A stretch of 64,000 nucleotides of DNA from Prevotella sp. UBA4217 (GTDB lineage: Bacteria; Bacteroidota; Bacteroidia; Bacteroidales; Bacteroidaceae), in the NCBI GenBank assembly GCA_002379425.1, contig DFTH01000005.1, positions 28,537-92,536 of the forward strand, given 5' to 3'. This document shows, piece by piece, positions 44,487 through 53,966 of this stretch (position 1 is the first letter of the stretch; each line of letters starts with the position of its first letter). Made by a program: the position numbers and the translations under genes. The notes below the pieces were generated by a model, which searched no databases, was not told the DNA's origin, and worked only from the letters and a program-made list of their open reading frames with translations.

Positions 44487-47047
44487 TGAAGCGCCTCTTT
44501 ATTTCTCTTATCGCCCTGTGCCTCTGCGCCAGCATATATGGGCAGAAGATTACACGCACCTACGACAACGTCACCATGTCTGAGGCACTGCGCGACCTCA
44601 ACGAGCAGTCGCGTGACTATACCATCAGTTTCATGTACAATGAGTTGGAGGACTTCCGCGTGACCACCAGCATCAGGCACCAATCCGTGCCCGATGCTCT
44701 CCGCCAGATCATAGGCTTCTATCCCATACGGGTAGCGGAGTTGGGAAAGGGCGCTCTGTTTGTGGAGTGCATTCAAAAGTCAAGTGCCCGATACAAGGGC
44801 AACATCACTGACGAAAAGGGTCAGCCCATTGCCTACGCCAATGTTTACCTGCTTCATCCATCAGACTCTACGGTCATCGGTGGTGGCGTGAGCAATGAGG
44901 CGGGCCTCTTCGTCATCCCCTGCGATGCGAAGCCCGTTGTGGCCCGCATTTCATTCGTTGGCTATAAGACTATCACAAGGCAATTCAACAGCAGCGAACT
45001 CGGCACCATACGGATGCAGCCAGACAGTTACAGGCTGAACGGTGTAGAGGTGAAAGGCTCCCGCCCTTTGGTGAGAATCGAGGATGATGCCTTTGTGACC
45101 ACTGTTGAGGGCAGTTACCTCTCGAAGATGGGTACGGCTGGCGATGTGCTGACGCATATACCAGGCGTGCTGCACAACGGTAGCAACATCGAAGTCTTAG
45201 GCCGGGGTACACCGCTCGTCTATATCAATGGCCGACAGATGCGTGACCTGGGTGAACTCGATCAACTGAGCAGCGAGCAAATCAAGGACGTGGAGGTTGT
45301 CATGACGCCAGGTGCAAAATACGATGCCTCGGTGCGTTCCGTCATCCGCATCAAGACCATCCGTCCTCTTGGCGAAGGCTTCAGTTTCGACAACAAGACG
45401 CTGATAGGCGTCAATCATTACCTCTTCGGTCAAGAAGAGATCAACGTCAACTATCGCGTCGGTGGCCTCGACCTCTTCGCTACGGCAGACATCGAAGACT
45501 TCCGGATGAAGGTGGAGAACACAAGCCGCCAGGACACCTATCTCCAACATCCCTATCCGCAGAAGCCCGTCACGCACTTCATGCAGCAGAGCATCACCAA
45601 TTACAGGCCCCATACCAATATCTACTATGGGAAGTTGGGGTTCAACTATCTGTTCGACGATCATCACGCCATCGGCATGACCTACACTGCCGCCTCAAGA
45701 CCATCCCGACAGGGAAGCGACTTTGTGACTGATGCCTTCAAGGACGAGACAGCAGATGATCATCTGACAGGTGACGGCCAGGAGAAGATTAAAAGAACCG
45801 AACATAAGGTCAATGCCTACTATTCGGGCACCGTGGGCAAATGGTCGATAGATGCCAATGCCGACATAGTGGTTCAGAACGAGTCCACCGATGCCTTTAC
45901 CACAGAGGTAGCCAAGGCGAGCGAAAGCCGTAACGTGACGACATGCAGCGAGGCCAAGAACCATCTCTATGCTGCCAAACTCGTAGCAGGCTATCCTGTA
46001 TGGAAAGGGAAACTCGAATTTGGCGCAGAGGGCAGTTCTGTCCGCCGTACCGATGATTTTCTCAACCCAGAGGGAATCATTGCCAGCAGCAGTACGGAGA
46101 CCAAGGAGACTAATGGGGCCCTGTTCGCTGAACTGACGCAACAATTCGGTAAGTTGACGGCAAAACTCGGCTTGCGCTATGAGCACGTTGACAGCCGATA
46201 TGATGGGACGGTTAACAGTGATACGACCCGCACTTATAACGATCTTTTTCCCTCGGCCATGCTGTCCTACCCTATAGGCAAAGTGCAGGCACGGCTCAGT
46301 TATGCCCGGAATATCAACCGCCCGGCCTTCAGCCAACTGGCGAGCAATCTGACCTATATCAACCGATACCTCTACGAGAGTGGCAATCCCTACTTGCGCC
46401 CGACCTATCGTGACAACCTCTCGCTGGCCTTAAACTGGAAGTGGATGATGGCGATGATAGACTACGCCCATGTGCACGACTATATCATCAGTTCCTACTC
46501 CAGTTACTACAGCGACCGGCCAATCGCCCTACTACAGAAGAACAATACCAGCGGTTTCAATAGTCTGCAGGCTATGCTCCATTTTGCACCGACGTTTGGC
46601 CGTTATCATCCCCAACTCATGCTCGCCATGATGTGGCAGGACTTGGAGGTGAGATACCTGGGTGAGACCAAAAAGATGAACGAGCCGATGCGCATCATCC
46701 GCTTCAACAATGCCGTCAACCTGCCCTTGGATGTCTGGCTGAATGCAGACCTGTCGTGGCGCTCGGCCGGTGATTCGGAGAACATCCACCTCGGCCAGTC
46801 ATGGCAATTCGACCTGAGTCTTTACAAGGCATTCTTCCACGACCGCCTCAGTGTGAAACTGGCCCTCAATGACGTCTTTGCCTCCATGCGGCAGAAGATC
46901 ACCATCTTCAGCGACGTCCACCAGTTCTACCTGGACAAGCGGACAGACAACCGCAGTCTGAAACTCACTATCCGCTATAATTTCAATCCTGCCCGCTCGA
47001 AGTATAAGGGCACAGGCGCAGGTAATGCCGAGAAGAACAGATTATGA
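44483..47047 (+). CDS. TonB-dependent-receptor-like outer-membrane barrel (OMP_b-brl_3 type)
   Basis: An 854-residue outer-membrane protein. After the signal peptide is an STN-like domain (ITRTYDNVTMSEALRDLNEQ, about 22-95), then a carboxypeptidase-regulatory-like domain (GNITDEKGQPIAYANVYLL, about 112-190). A plug (YLSKMGTAGDVLTHIPGV, VYINGRQMRDLGEL) and a large barrel ending LTIRYNFNP follow. STN domains in this family pass a signal to FecR proteins, so it is likely the receptor for the upstream sigma/anti-sigma pair, with which it overlaps by 4 nt. The ligand is unknown. Confidence 0.88.
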   Translation: MMKRLFISLIALCLCASIYGQKITRTYDNVTMSEALRDLNEQSRDYTISFMYNELEDFRVTTSIRHQSVPDALRQIIGFYPIRVAELGKGALFVECIQKSSARYKGNITDEKGQPIAYANVYLLHPSDSTVIGGGVSNEAGLFVIPCDAKPVVARISFVGYKTITRQFNSSELGTIRMQPDSYRLNGVEVKGSRPLVRIEDDAFVTTVEGSYLSKMGTAGDVLTHIPGVLHNGSNIEVLGRGTPLVYINGRQMRDLGELDQLSSEQIKDVEVVMTPGAKYDASVRSVIRIKTIRPLGEGFSFDNKTLIGVNHYLFGQEEINVNYRVGGLDLFATADIEDFRMKVENTSRQDTYLQHPYPQKPVTHFMQQSITNYRPHTNIYYGKLGFNYLFDDHHAIGMTYTAASRPSRQGSDFVTDAFKDETADDHLTGDGQEKIKRTEHKVNAYYSGTVGKWSIDANADIVVQNESTDAFTTEVAKASESRNVTTCSEAKNHLYAAKLVAGYPVWKGKLEFGAEGSSVRRTDDFLNPEGIIASSSTETKETNGALFAELTQQFGKLTAKLGLRYEHVDSRYDGTVNSDTTRTYNDLFPSAMLSYPIGKVQARLSYARNINRPAFSQLASNLTYINRYLYESGNPYLRPTYRDNLSLALNWKWMMAMIDYAHVHDYIISSYSSYYSDRPIALLQKNNTSGFNSLQAMLHFAPTFGRYHPQLMLAMMWQDLEVRYLGETKKMNEPMRIIRFNNAVNLPLDVWLNADLSWRSAGDSENIHLGQSWQFDLSLYKAFFHDRLSVKLALNDVFASMRQKITIFSDVHQFYLDKRTDNRSLKLTIRYNFNPARSKYKGTGAGNAEKNRL

Positions 47048-47048
47048 T

Positions 47049-48161
47049 ATGCAACATTTAGATTTTTCTTTATACCAGAAGGTCAACGACTCTTTCCGCC
47101 GGAGGTTCATCTACCATGCGGGCATTGACTGTGGCTTCTTTGTGGAAATGAACTATATGATTGATGCCATGCTCTACTGTCTGGGCAAAGGATATCGGTT
47201 TCAACTCTATTCCGACGATGCGAACTTCGGAACAGGTAAGGGCTGGGCGGAGTATTTCGAGCCTTTCTGTGAGGAAGTTCATGAGCCGTTTCATCACAAG
47301 TACAATCTGCACCGCCCTCCGCAGTGGCATCGTGTCATCCATCATGTCATCAAAACGAGATCACTGTCGTTTATCTTCTGGAAACTGAAATTCATGTGGA
47401 AGTCGCTCATGGGCCACTGGCTGGCTTACCGGTCCTATGGTGAATATGTGCATCTGAGCCAGGATGTGGCTTCAGATCACGATATACACTATCATATCCC
47501 TGCCCTTAGACTCGACTGTTCCTATTATGAGGCATACACCATGCTGGCTAAAATGATCTGGCGACCCCAGCCGGATGTGAAACGACAGATAGCAGAGACC
47601 ATTGGCAGTCTTTCACTTCCCTGTGTTTATTCTGGTGTTCAGATTCGGGGTGGTGACAAGGCAAAGGAAGCACGACTGATCAGTGGTAAGCAAATAATAG
47701 AAGCTCTGCATCCTGTCGATGGTGAGTATATTTTCGCTCTTGCGGACAACTACCTCCAGTTGGAAATCGTCAGAAGCGAGTTCCCCCATTTGCATATAGT
47801 CTCTCTCTGCCAGCCAACTGACCAAGGATACAATCACAAGGCATTCTGTACGGCAGCCCCACAGGAAAAGAGGGCGGCCATCGTCCGGCTCATCGTCTCT
47901 GCCGATCTGCTGCTACATGCCAAGAAGTTTGTGGGCAGCATCACGACAGGCCCAAGTGTGTTCATCCTGAAGCAACGCCACGCAGAGCCAACCGTCAGTG
48001 CCGTCGATTGTGCGAAAGAAGCATTAACATCTGTCTTGACGCTGCCCATTGATCAACGTGCAGCCCTATCATTTGGGTGTATCAACGTAAACAAGGTTCT
48101 ACTTAAAAGCCAGGCCAGCGGCAGCGTGAGCAGGGTTGTGAACAGTGCCGTGGGCCAGTAG
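47049..48161 (+). CDS. Glycosyltransferase-like protein with NodZ/FUT8-type motif
   Basis: About 370 residues, cytosolic. The motif YSGVQIRGGDKAKEARLI near residue 200 resembles the nucleotide-sugar site (HxRRGDK type) of alpha-1,6-fucosyltransferases and NodZ. YIFALADNYLQLEIV and a following LLLHAKKFVGSITTGPSVF strengthen this. Start ATG 47049 overlaps nothing and follows the barrel stop by 1 nt; a longer frame would enter the barrel gene. The last 36 codons overlap the convergent acyltransferase gene, so the natural end may have been extended. Confidence 0.6.
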   Translation: MQHLDFSLYQKVNDSFRRRFIYHAGIDCGFFVEMNYMIDAMLYCLGKGYRFQLYSDDANFGTGKGWAEYFEPFCEEVHEPFHHKYNLHRPPQWHRVIHHVIKTRSLSFIFWKLKFMWKSLMGHWLAYRSYGEYVHLSQDVASDHDIHYHIPALRLDCSYYEAYTMLAKMIWRPQPDVKRQIAETIGSLSLPCVYSGVQIRGGDKAKEARLISGKQIIEALHPVDGEYIFALADNYLQLEIVRSEFPHLHIVSLCQPTDQGYNHKAFCTAAPQEKRAAIVRLIVSADLLLHAKKFVGSITTGPSVFILKQRHAEPTVSAVDCAKEALTSVLTLPIDQRAALSFGCINVNKVLLKSQASGSVSRVVNSAVGQ

Positions 48162-49054
48162 CCCAGATGATGGGGCGTCAGGTAGCACATTACGAAATGA
48201 TTATGGATGAGATAGATTTCCAGGCTAAGTCCGCCGAGGAATATGCAGATGCGACTGCACCAGGCTGGCGCGATGCGGAAGAAGTCACAGAGCAGAAGAA
48301 GAAGTGATACCGTCAGTGGTATATAGACCATGCGTTCGACAAAGAGGGGGAATCGCCCGTGGCGCATCTGCTCCAGCCAGATACACGCAGAAGCCGTCAT
48401 CAGCAACGTTAGCCATACCAGCCAGCGGCCCGCCGGCTCTATACGATGGTCCTGGCGCACCAGTTCGCCGCAGTTGATGCCAAGGAAGAAGATGGGCACG
48501 CGGCTCCAGAATATCTCGATGTGCCCCACAGCCTGATGGACAGGAGTCACCCACTGCACGACGACACACCAGCAGACCATCAGCACGGGTAGCCAGCGGA
48601 ATACGGGATGCCGCGCTATGAGTTTCATGTAGAGCGGTGCCCAGAGGTAGAGCATCATGATGGCAGGCACGTACCAGAACGTCAGTTCGTCGTGCAGCCA
48701 GAAGCCCCAGTTGACGGTAATATCAAAGAGCAGGTCGAGGTAGTCGCCCGTCTCAAAGTCGAAGCGCTGCAGATAGTAAGCCGACGAGACGACAAGCCAT
48801 GCAGGGAAGAGGCGGAGCAGCCGCCGACGGTAGAAATGCCTCACCGAGGGCTGCTTCACCCAGGCATACCACAGACCGATGCCACTCAGGAAAAGAAACA
48901 TATCGACACCGATGTTGCCACATCGCCTCAGGCCGAAAAAGGCATCGGTGCGTGCCAAAGGCACATGGAAAAGGATGATAAAGACGATGGCTGCCCCCAT
49001 CAGTTGTCCTCGGTAGCGGCTCAAGTCTGCCAGTTGTATTTCTTTCAGTTTCAT
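48053..49054 (-). CDS. Acyltransferase 3 family membrane protein
   Basis: A 333-residue integral membrane O-acyltransferase (about ten helices). Motifs: RGQLMGAAIVFIILFHVPLA near the start with the conserved histidine, RRCGNIGVDMFLFLSGIGLW, FYRRRLLRLFPAWLV, and LEIYLIHNHF. Such enzymes acetylate or acylate surface polysaccharides. The -7 element at 49074-49081 is only 19 nt from the start. Its last 109 nt overlap the convergent glycosyltransferase-like gene. Confidence 0.9.
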   Translation of the reverse strand: MKLKEIQLADLSRYRGQLMGAAIVFIILFHVPLARTDAFFGLRRCGNIGVDMFLFLSGIGLWYAWVKQPSVRHFYRRRLLRLFPAWLVVSSAYYLQRFDFETGDYLDLLFDITVNWGFWLHDELTFWYVPAIMMLYLWAPLYMKLIARHPVFRWLPVLMVCWCVVVQWVTPVHQAVGHIEIFWSRVPIFFLGINCGELVRQDHRIEPAGRWLVWLTLLMTASACIWLEQMRHGRFPLFVERMVYIPLTVSLLLLLCDFFRIAPAWCSRICIFLGGLSLEIYLIHNHFVMCYLTPHHLGYWPTALFTTLLTLPLAWLLSRTLFTLIHPNDRAAR

Positions 49055-49073
49055 GATTCAATGCTTTCGGATG

Positions 49074-49081
49074 CAAAGGTA
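49074..49081 (-). promoter_or_regulatory. -7 element for the acyltransferase gene
   Basis: CAAAGGTA on the plus strand reads TACCTTTG on the minus strand; the leader is short. Confidence 0.55.
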
Positions 49082-49191
49082 GCAAGGAGTATTCAATTAT
49101 GCAAATTTGCATTGCTTTTTTTCCGCCATTTGACTTAAACGCCCTGCGTTGTTCAATTGAATGAGCACCCCTTGTCGGGGGCTTTTGTTGT

Positions 49192-50838
49192 CTATCTTTC
49201 ACTCTTCTTAATCCTTGCCCTCATGCTTCTCACTGACACACGCTTCACGTTGAGGGCGGCGGCAATGGCCTCGTCATCGTAGCGGAGGTCATCCTGCATG
49301 ATGAGGAAGATGTACTGCGCGGTGGAAAGTGCGCTGTACTTCCGTTCCCACTCCTGCCAGCGCTTCGGGCGCAGTTGGGCAAAGTAATCTACCAGGCATT
49401 GCTGCTCCTTGGCGGTGGCCTCAGCGATACACTGGTGCTGCTGCAACTGGCTGAACATCTGTGTCCCAATCAGTAATGTGCCCGATATGCGCTCCATGCG
49501 ATTCTCCAGTTCCTCCTTCAGCCGTGCCATCTCTTGTCCGTTTTCTTGGCCGCTCTTTTCCTGCAACTCTATCTTCGTCCGGAGTTCTGATATACGCTTG
49601 GCATCCTCATCCAGCCTGAAACTTAGGCGGCGCACCTTCCTGCGATGCCACCACATACCAATTACGATGCCCAGCGCAACCATCGCAATCAAGGCAATTA
49701 TCAGTCCTTGCATCCATGACGTTCGGCGGTAGAAATCCTTCGTCTGCTGCACTTCGTCAAACTTCTGCTGCCAATCTGCCATCTGCATGATCTGATTCAC
49801 ATATCTCATGGAGTCATTATATGCCTTCACTTTTCTTCCGGCCTCTAATGCCTGTTCCTGTCTGCCTGTCAGTTCATAGAGTTCGGAGAGAAGTTCCAAG
49901 CCTTTCATGCGGGTCTTCTGGTCATTACCAGCCATATCCACCTCTGCTTCCGCCAGTATGATGGCCTTCTCATATTGCCTTTGTGCTTTTCGTATGCGGG
50001 CCAATGTCAGGTTGCCTAAATTGCTGTGAGTTTCCATCCATCCTCCATCGCTTGACGGGAAATATACATTGACATAGCCGCCATTTTCTTCCCACTTCTT
50101 AATGTATTCCTCTGCCTTCGCAGTTTCCCCCTTCTCCTCATATATCAATGCCATGATGCTGTAGATATTGGCCAGCAAGTCTTGGCTTGCATATTTCTTC
50201 AGTTGAAGGCATTTCGTCATGTAGGTGTATGCACTGTCCTTCTGATCCATGTCGGCATAGGCAGTAGCACAATTAAAGAGCCCTCTTAGTATCTTCATAC
50301 TATCCTTGAGTTCGATACTACTGTCGAGCCACTTATGCGCGTATTTTAAGGCTTGCGGTTGATTATCGATGATGATGTTCACATAATGCAGGCTGTTATA
50401 GACGAGGTTTTTCAATTCCTCATCGTCAGCATCCTCCGATATCATCTCCGCCACCTTGAAGTCTTTGACGGCACCAGGCATATTGCCGAGTTTCGACATT
50501 CTGATGGCACCACGATAATAATAGGCGTGGCCACGGTGCCATTCGTCACCGTGCTGGTTGTAATATGCTATGCTGGCGGATATGAGCGAGTCGTTGTCAA
50601 TCATTCCATAAACCATATACATACCATGCGTCTTGGAGATCAGTATTGTCTTCAATAGTCCGTATTCAGCCTTGTCTTGCTCCGACAGGGAGTTTGTATG
50701 CACCTTCGCCAAAACGACTTTGGCCGATTCAGGATTTACTTCTATCAGACCCCAGACCTGCCTTAGTAGAGGATGTTGCTGTTCAGTGCATCCAAACACG
50801 ACAGCCATGACTGCCAGTATGATGAATAGTTTCTTCAT
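49192..50838 (-). CDS. TPR lipoprotein with membrane helix and cytosolic coiled coil/HTH end
   Basis: A 548-residue protein: lipobox-like VFGC near residue 17, about six TPR repeats (YYYRGAIRMSKLGNMPGAVK, ANIYSIMALIYEEKGETAKA, LLSELYELTGRQEQALEAGR), and a membrane helix near residues 385-405 (GLIIALIAMVALGIVIGMWW). A coiled coil (RISELRTKIELQEK) and a C-terminal helix-turn-helix-like segment (YDDEAIAAALNVKRVSVRSM) follow. This architecture is common in Bacteroidota and thought to be a membrane-tethered regulator; the target is unknown. The -7 element is TAATTTTG at 50858-50865. Confidence 0.8.
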   Translation of the reverse strand: MKKLFIILAVMAVVFGCTEQQHPLLRQVWGLIEVNPESAKVVLAKVHTNSLSEQDKAEYGLLKTILISKTHGMYMVYGMIDNDSLISASIAYYNQHGDEWHRGHAYYYRGAIRMSKLGNMPGAVKDFKVAEMISEDADDEELKNLVYNSLHYVNIIIDNQPQALKYAHKWLDSSIELKDSMKILRGLFNCATAYADMDQKDSAYTYMTKCLQLKKYASQDLLANIYSIMALIYEEKGETAKAEEYIKKWEENGGYVNVYFPSSDGGWMETHSNLGNLTLARIRKAQRQYEKAIILAEAEVDMAGNDQKTRMKGLELLSELYELTGRQEQALEAGRKVKAYNDSMRYVNQIMQMADWQQKFDEVQQTKDFYRRTSWMQGLIIALIAMVALGIVIGMWWHRRKVRRLSFRLDEDAKRISELRTKIELQEKSGQENGQEMARLKEELENRMERISGTLLIGTQMFSQLQQHQCIAEATAKEQQCLVDYFAQLRPKRWQEWERKYSALSTAQYIFLIMQDDLRYDDEAIAAALNVKRVSVRSMRARIKKSER

Positions 50839-50857
50839 ATCGATTGCAATTTGCCTG

Positions 50858-50865
50858 CAAAATTA
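50858..50865 (-). promoter_or_regulatory. -7 element for the TPR regulator gene
   Basis: CAAAATTA on the plus strand reads TAATTTTG on the minus strand, 20 nt before the start. Confidence 0.55.
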
Positions 50866-51054
50866 CGGCTATTTCATCATACTAGCAAGTCTTTTTCCGA
50901 GTTTTCACCACCTCTGCCCGTTCCTCTCAGCCACTTTTTTCTCTGTCCGTTTTTACTTATATATCTTATTACCAATCAATTAACTTCAAAAAACATGCAA
51001 CACCCCCGATGGCGATTTCCCTTTTAAAACCTTGCGCAGTTCACATATTCATAC

Positions 51055-51062
51055 TAACTTTG
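51055..51062 (+). promoter_or_regulatory. -7 element for the TlpA/TPR operon
   Basis: TAACTTTG lies 43 nt before the ATG at 51105. Confidence 0.6.
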
Positions 51063-51104
51063 CCATCGGATTAAATCAAACAAATCATCAAAAATAAAAC
51101 GAAT

Positions 51105-52556
51105 ATGAAGAAGACTATTATTACAACGATGCTCGCCCTCGTCGCATTGATGGGGCTGGCACAGACAAAGACAGCAACTATCACTGGTTATTCACCCGCT
51201 CTGAAAGACGGCACGTTGGTGCTGGCTGGTACAGGAACTATTGGAAACGTCGTTGATACTGTCCAAGCCGGACGGTTCGCTTTCACTCTACCCGTAGAGG
51301 AACTCACCGAAGGTTTTCTCGGTTTTATAGGCGATGGTTGTCCCAATTTCAATTTAACTCTCTTCCTGTGTCCCGGTGTGACTGTGAAATTGACGGGCAA
51401 TGACTGCTTCTACCCTTTATGGAAAATTGAGAGTCCCTTGCCGGAACAGCAGACTCAGAGCCGTATAACAGAGCATTGCCGCGACGTGGTAACGGAATTA
51501 ATGCAGATGGACTTGGCTCATGCGCCTTGGGCGGATAGAGAAGTCGTCGAAATGAAGTATATGAAGCAACAAATGGATATTCTGCCCTCACTGCCTGTTG
51601 ATGCAGCGACCATTCGTGCGCTATGGGGCATATCTATGACGGCTAAGAATACCAAAGACTTCCCGTACATGGAGCAGTTGAAGAAACTGGAAAAGACCAT
51701 CGCTGCTCGTGCACCAAAAGGATTTGAGGAGCAACTGACAGAGATACACAACTTTGTCTATCCCCCACGCGTCTTGCAAATAGGAGAAGAAGCTGTCGAT
51801 GCGGAACTCCTTGATATGCAGGGACAGAAGCACCATCTATTTGAAGCCTTTGCTGATGGCAAATACGTATTGCTCGATTTCTGGGCCATCGGTTGTGGTC
51901 CTTGCATGATGTCAGAGCCAGAGATGAGAGAAGTTTACGAGAAAATGAAGGACAAATTGGAAATCGTCGCTATCAATCAGAACAAACTCTCTGAGTGGCA
52001 GAAGCATGAATTCAGTAAGCGCATCGTTGGGAAGAATTGGAACAATGCCATGAAGGATATCAGTAGCAAATACTGTGATATGGGTGCCATCCCTTATTAT
52101 GTAATGATTTCGCCTGATAAGCGCATCATTTGGAAGGCTGTGGGCTATCAACCTGGATATTTCTTGGGAATGGAAGATGCCTTCAACTGTGTCAAACAAG
52201 ACAACTCTGCTAATCTTCAGTTCGTTATCCGGAAAGTTGATGCTAATGCCAGCAGCACCGCCATCAGTTTTCGCTATTACGCCCATAAGAGTTCTGGTTT
52301 CAGTATTGCCAATGGTTCCTACCTAACCGCTAACGGCAAGAAATACAAGTTGATAGCAGCCGATGGCATCACGCTCGACGAGAATCACTATACTCAGGTG
52401 AAAGCCTCCGAATCTACAGACGAGTTTTTAGGCAACACTTACTACTCTGACTTCACGCTTACCTTCGAACCGTTCGACATCATCCCCACCACCTTCGACT
52501 TCATAGAGGGCGACGTAGAGGGGGCATTTGTCATCCGTAATGTTTCTATAGAATGA
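51105..52556 (+). CDS. TlpA-like thioredoxin-fold exported protein
   Basis: A 483-residue periplasmic protein. The signal peptide ends GLAQ. A DUF4369-like beta domain (about 25-110) is followed by a helical linker and a thioredoxin domain with LLDFWAIGCGPCMMSEPEMR (CGPC active site near residue 264) and GAIPYYVMISPDKRII (cis-proline region). A C-terminal beta-rich extension of about 120 residues is unusual for TlpA proteins. It probably reduces or isomerises disulfides in envelope proteins. A TPR gene follows after 6 nt. Confidence 0.88.
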   Translation: MKKTIITTMLALVALMGLAQTKTATITGYSPALKDGTLVLAGTGTIGNVVDTVQAGRFAFTLPVEELTEGFLGFIGDGCPNFNLTLFLCPGVTVKLTGNDCFYPLWKIESPLPEQQTQSRITEHCRDVVTELMQMDLAHAPWADREVVEMKYMKQQMDILPSLPVDAATIRALWGISMTAKNTKDFPYMEQLKKLEKTIAARAPKGFEEQLTEIHNFVYPPRVLQIGEEAVDAELLDMQGQKHHLFEAFADGKYVLLDFWAIGCGPCMMSEPEMREVYEKMKDKLEIVAINQNKLSEWQKHEFSKRIVGKNWNNAMKDISSKYCDMGAIPYYVMISPDKRIIWKAVGYQPGYFLGMEDAFNCVKQDNSANLQFVIRKVDANASSTAISFRYYAHKSSGFSIANGSYLTANGKKYKLIAADGITLDENHYTQVKASESTDEFLGNTYYSDFTLTFEPFDIIPTTFDFIEGDVEGAFVIRNVSIE

Positions 52557-52562
52557 CAAATT

Positions 52563-53654
52563 ATGAAGAGGCAAACTATCATTACCATCCTCCTCGCTCT
52601 CGTCGCCGTGGCGGGACTAGCCAAGACAAAGACAGCAGAAGTTAAAGCGGATTCTTTGCTTTTATTTGTGCAGGCTGGTGACAGTTGCATGCAGCAGTAT
52701 AACACCTTTGAGGCGCTGAAGTATTATCAAGAGGCGTATGCCATTGCAAAAAAACGAAGTCAGCACATGGTTCAGATGAAACTCGCAAATTGCTATTATA
52801 AGCGTGGCAACTATCGTGAGACTGCTGATCTCCTGAAACTGGTGCCTGAGGACAGTCTCTCCCACGAAGCCTTCCGACAGTTATGCTTCAGTTATCAGAA
52901 GCAGGGCGACAACGACTCCTTTATCTACTGGGCAAGTCAGATGGTTTACATCTATCCTATGGATGGCGAGGTCGTCGCGAATCTCATACTCGCAAATATC
53001 AAAGCCCAACAACCGCAGGGTGGTATTATCCATGGACTGAGATACAGCCAGAGGGATTCCACAAACATCCTCGTGAACAGGGCACTGGCCGATGCATGGT
53101 TTGTAAATCGTGACTTCACAGCGGCTGCCAAGTTATACAATCGGCTGCTGGAGCAGGGGGACTCTACCTTCAACACCTTGTATTCCGCAGGTATGTGCTA
53201 TTCCCAGATCGAAGACCTGGAACAAGCCTACCACTATCTAAAATTGGCTTTTCTGATGAGTGGCATGCAGCACTACGGCTGCGCCTACCGTCTTGGAGTA
53301 GTCTGCGTCGACACAAAGCGCTATCCTGAGGGGCTAGGCTATCTCGATCTGGCCAAACAGTTGATGCAACCCGATACCACTATTATGAAGGCCATTACGC
53401 TCTCGCAGGGCGAGGGTTATTACTTGACGGAACGATATCAAGAGGCCGTCACGGCGTGGAAAGAACATCTCGCCTATAACCCGACCTCCATCGCCACCTA
53501 TTATAATATTGCCAATGCCTACGCTTATCTCCTCAAAGATAGTGAGCAGGCAGAATCATATTATCGCCAGTTCCTCGACCTCGCCCGTAAAGAGGAGAAG
53601 CCAACAGATAAACTCAAGGAAATGATTAAGCGTGCCGAGGATTGGTACAAATGA
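52563..53654 (+). CDS. Exported TPR protein
   Basis: A 363-residue protein with signal peptide (ITILLALVAVAGLA) and about eight TPR repeats (GDSCMQQYNTFEALKYYQEA to ESYYRQFLDLARKEEKPTD). It is likely a periplasmic scaffold. The 5' coding sequence is close to those of the 51105 and 53826 genes, a shared signal-peptide cassette. The 33733-34065 remnant is a cut-down paralogue. Confidence 0.85.
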   Translation: MKRQTIITILLALVAVAGLAKTKTAEVKADSLLLFVQAGDSCMQQYNTFEALKYYQEAYAIAKKRSQHMVQMKLANCYYKRGNYRETADLLKLVPEDSLSHEAFRQLCFSYQKQGDNDSFIYWASQMVYIYPMDGEVVANLILANIKAQQPQGGIIHGLRYSQRDSTNILVNRALADAWFVNRDFTAAAKLYNRLLEQGDSTFNTLYSAGMCYSQIEDLEQAYHYLKLAFLMSGMQHYGCAYRLGVVCVDTKRYPEGLGYLDLAKQLMQPDTTIMKAITLSQGEGYYLTERYQEAVTAWKEHLAYNPTSIATYYNIANAYAYLLKDSEQAESYYRQFLDLARKEEKPTDKLKEMIKRAEDWYK

Positions 53655-53670
53655 AAAAGTTTATACCGTC

Positions 53671-53829
53671 ATGAATACATTCACTACGATTTGTCGCAGA
53701 ATCAAGATTTGGTGGAAAACGCCTTGTTATTATAGCATTGCGAACGGAATGCCACCCATCTATGAGAGTGAAGAAGAACTTCAGGAGTTTCTTACAGATT
53801 TGAAGAAACAAACGGATAAAAAAATATGA
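53671..53829 (+). CDS. Small conserved-looking protein of unknown function
   Basis: Encodes 52 residues (MNTFTTICRRIKIWWKTPCY ... ELQEFLTDLKKQTDKKI), basic and aromatic at the front and helical at the end. It lies 16 nt after the TPR gene, and its stop overlaps the ATG of the next fragment (ATGA), which supports a real gene. No family is recognised. Confidence 0.5.
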   Translation: MNTFTTICRRIKIWWKTPCYYSIANGMPPIYESEEELQEFLTDLKKQTDKKI

Positions 53830-53966
53830 ATATGAACAAGAAAACAATCATTACGATAATGCTCGCCCTCGTCACAGTGGCGGGGGTGGCACAGGAGATA
53901 AGATTCCCCACGACTCTCCTGACTTCGGCGATGCGTCACCCAAATCATGGATTTGATTTACTATAA
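53826..53966 (+). pseudogene. Signal-peptide stub of a truncated paralogue
   Basis: Encodes NKKTIITIMLALVTVAGVAQ, nearly the same signal peptide as the 51105 protein, then about 22 unrelated residues and a stop. The mature part is gone. The end of the frame coincides with the left edge of the inverted-repeat element (53961), so the element or a linked deletion probably removed the gene. Confidence 0.65.
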
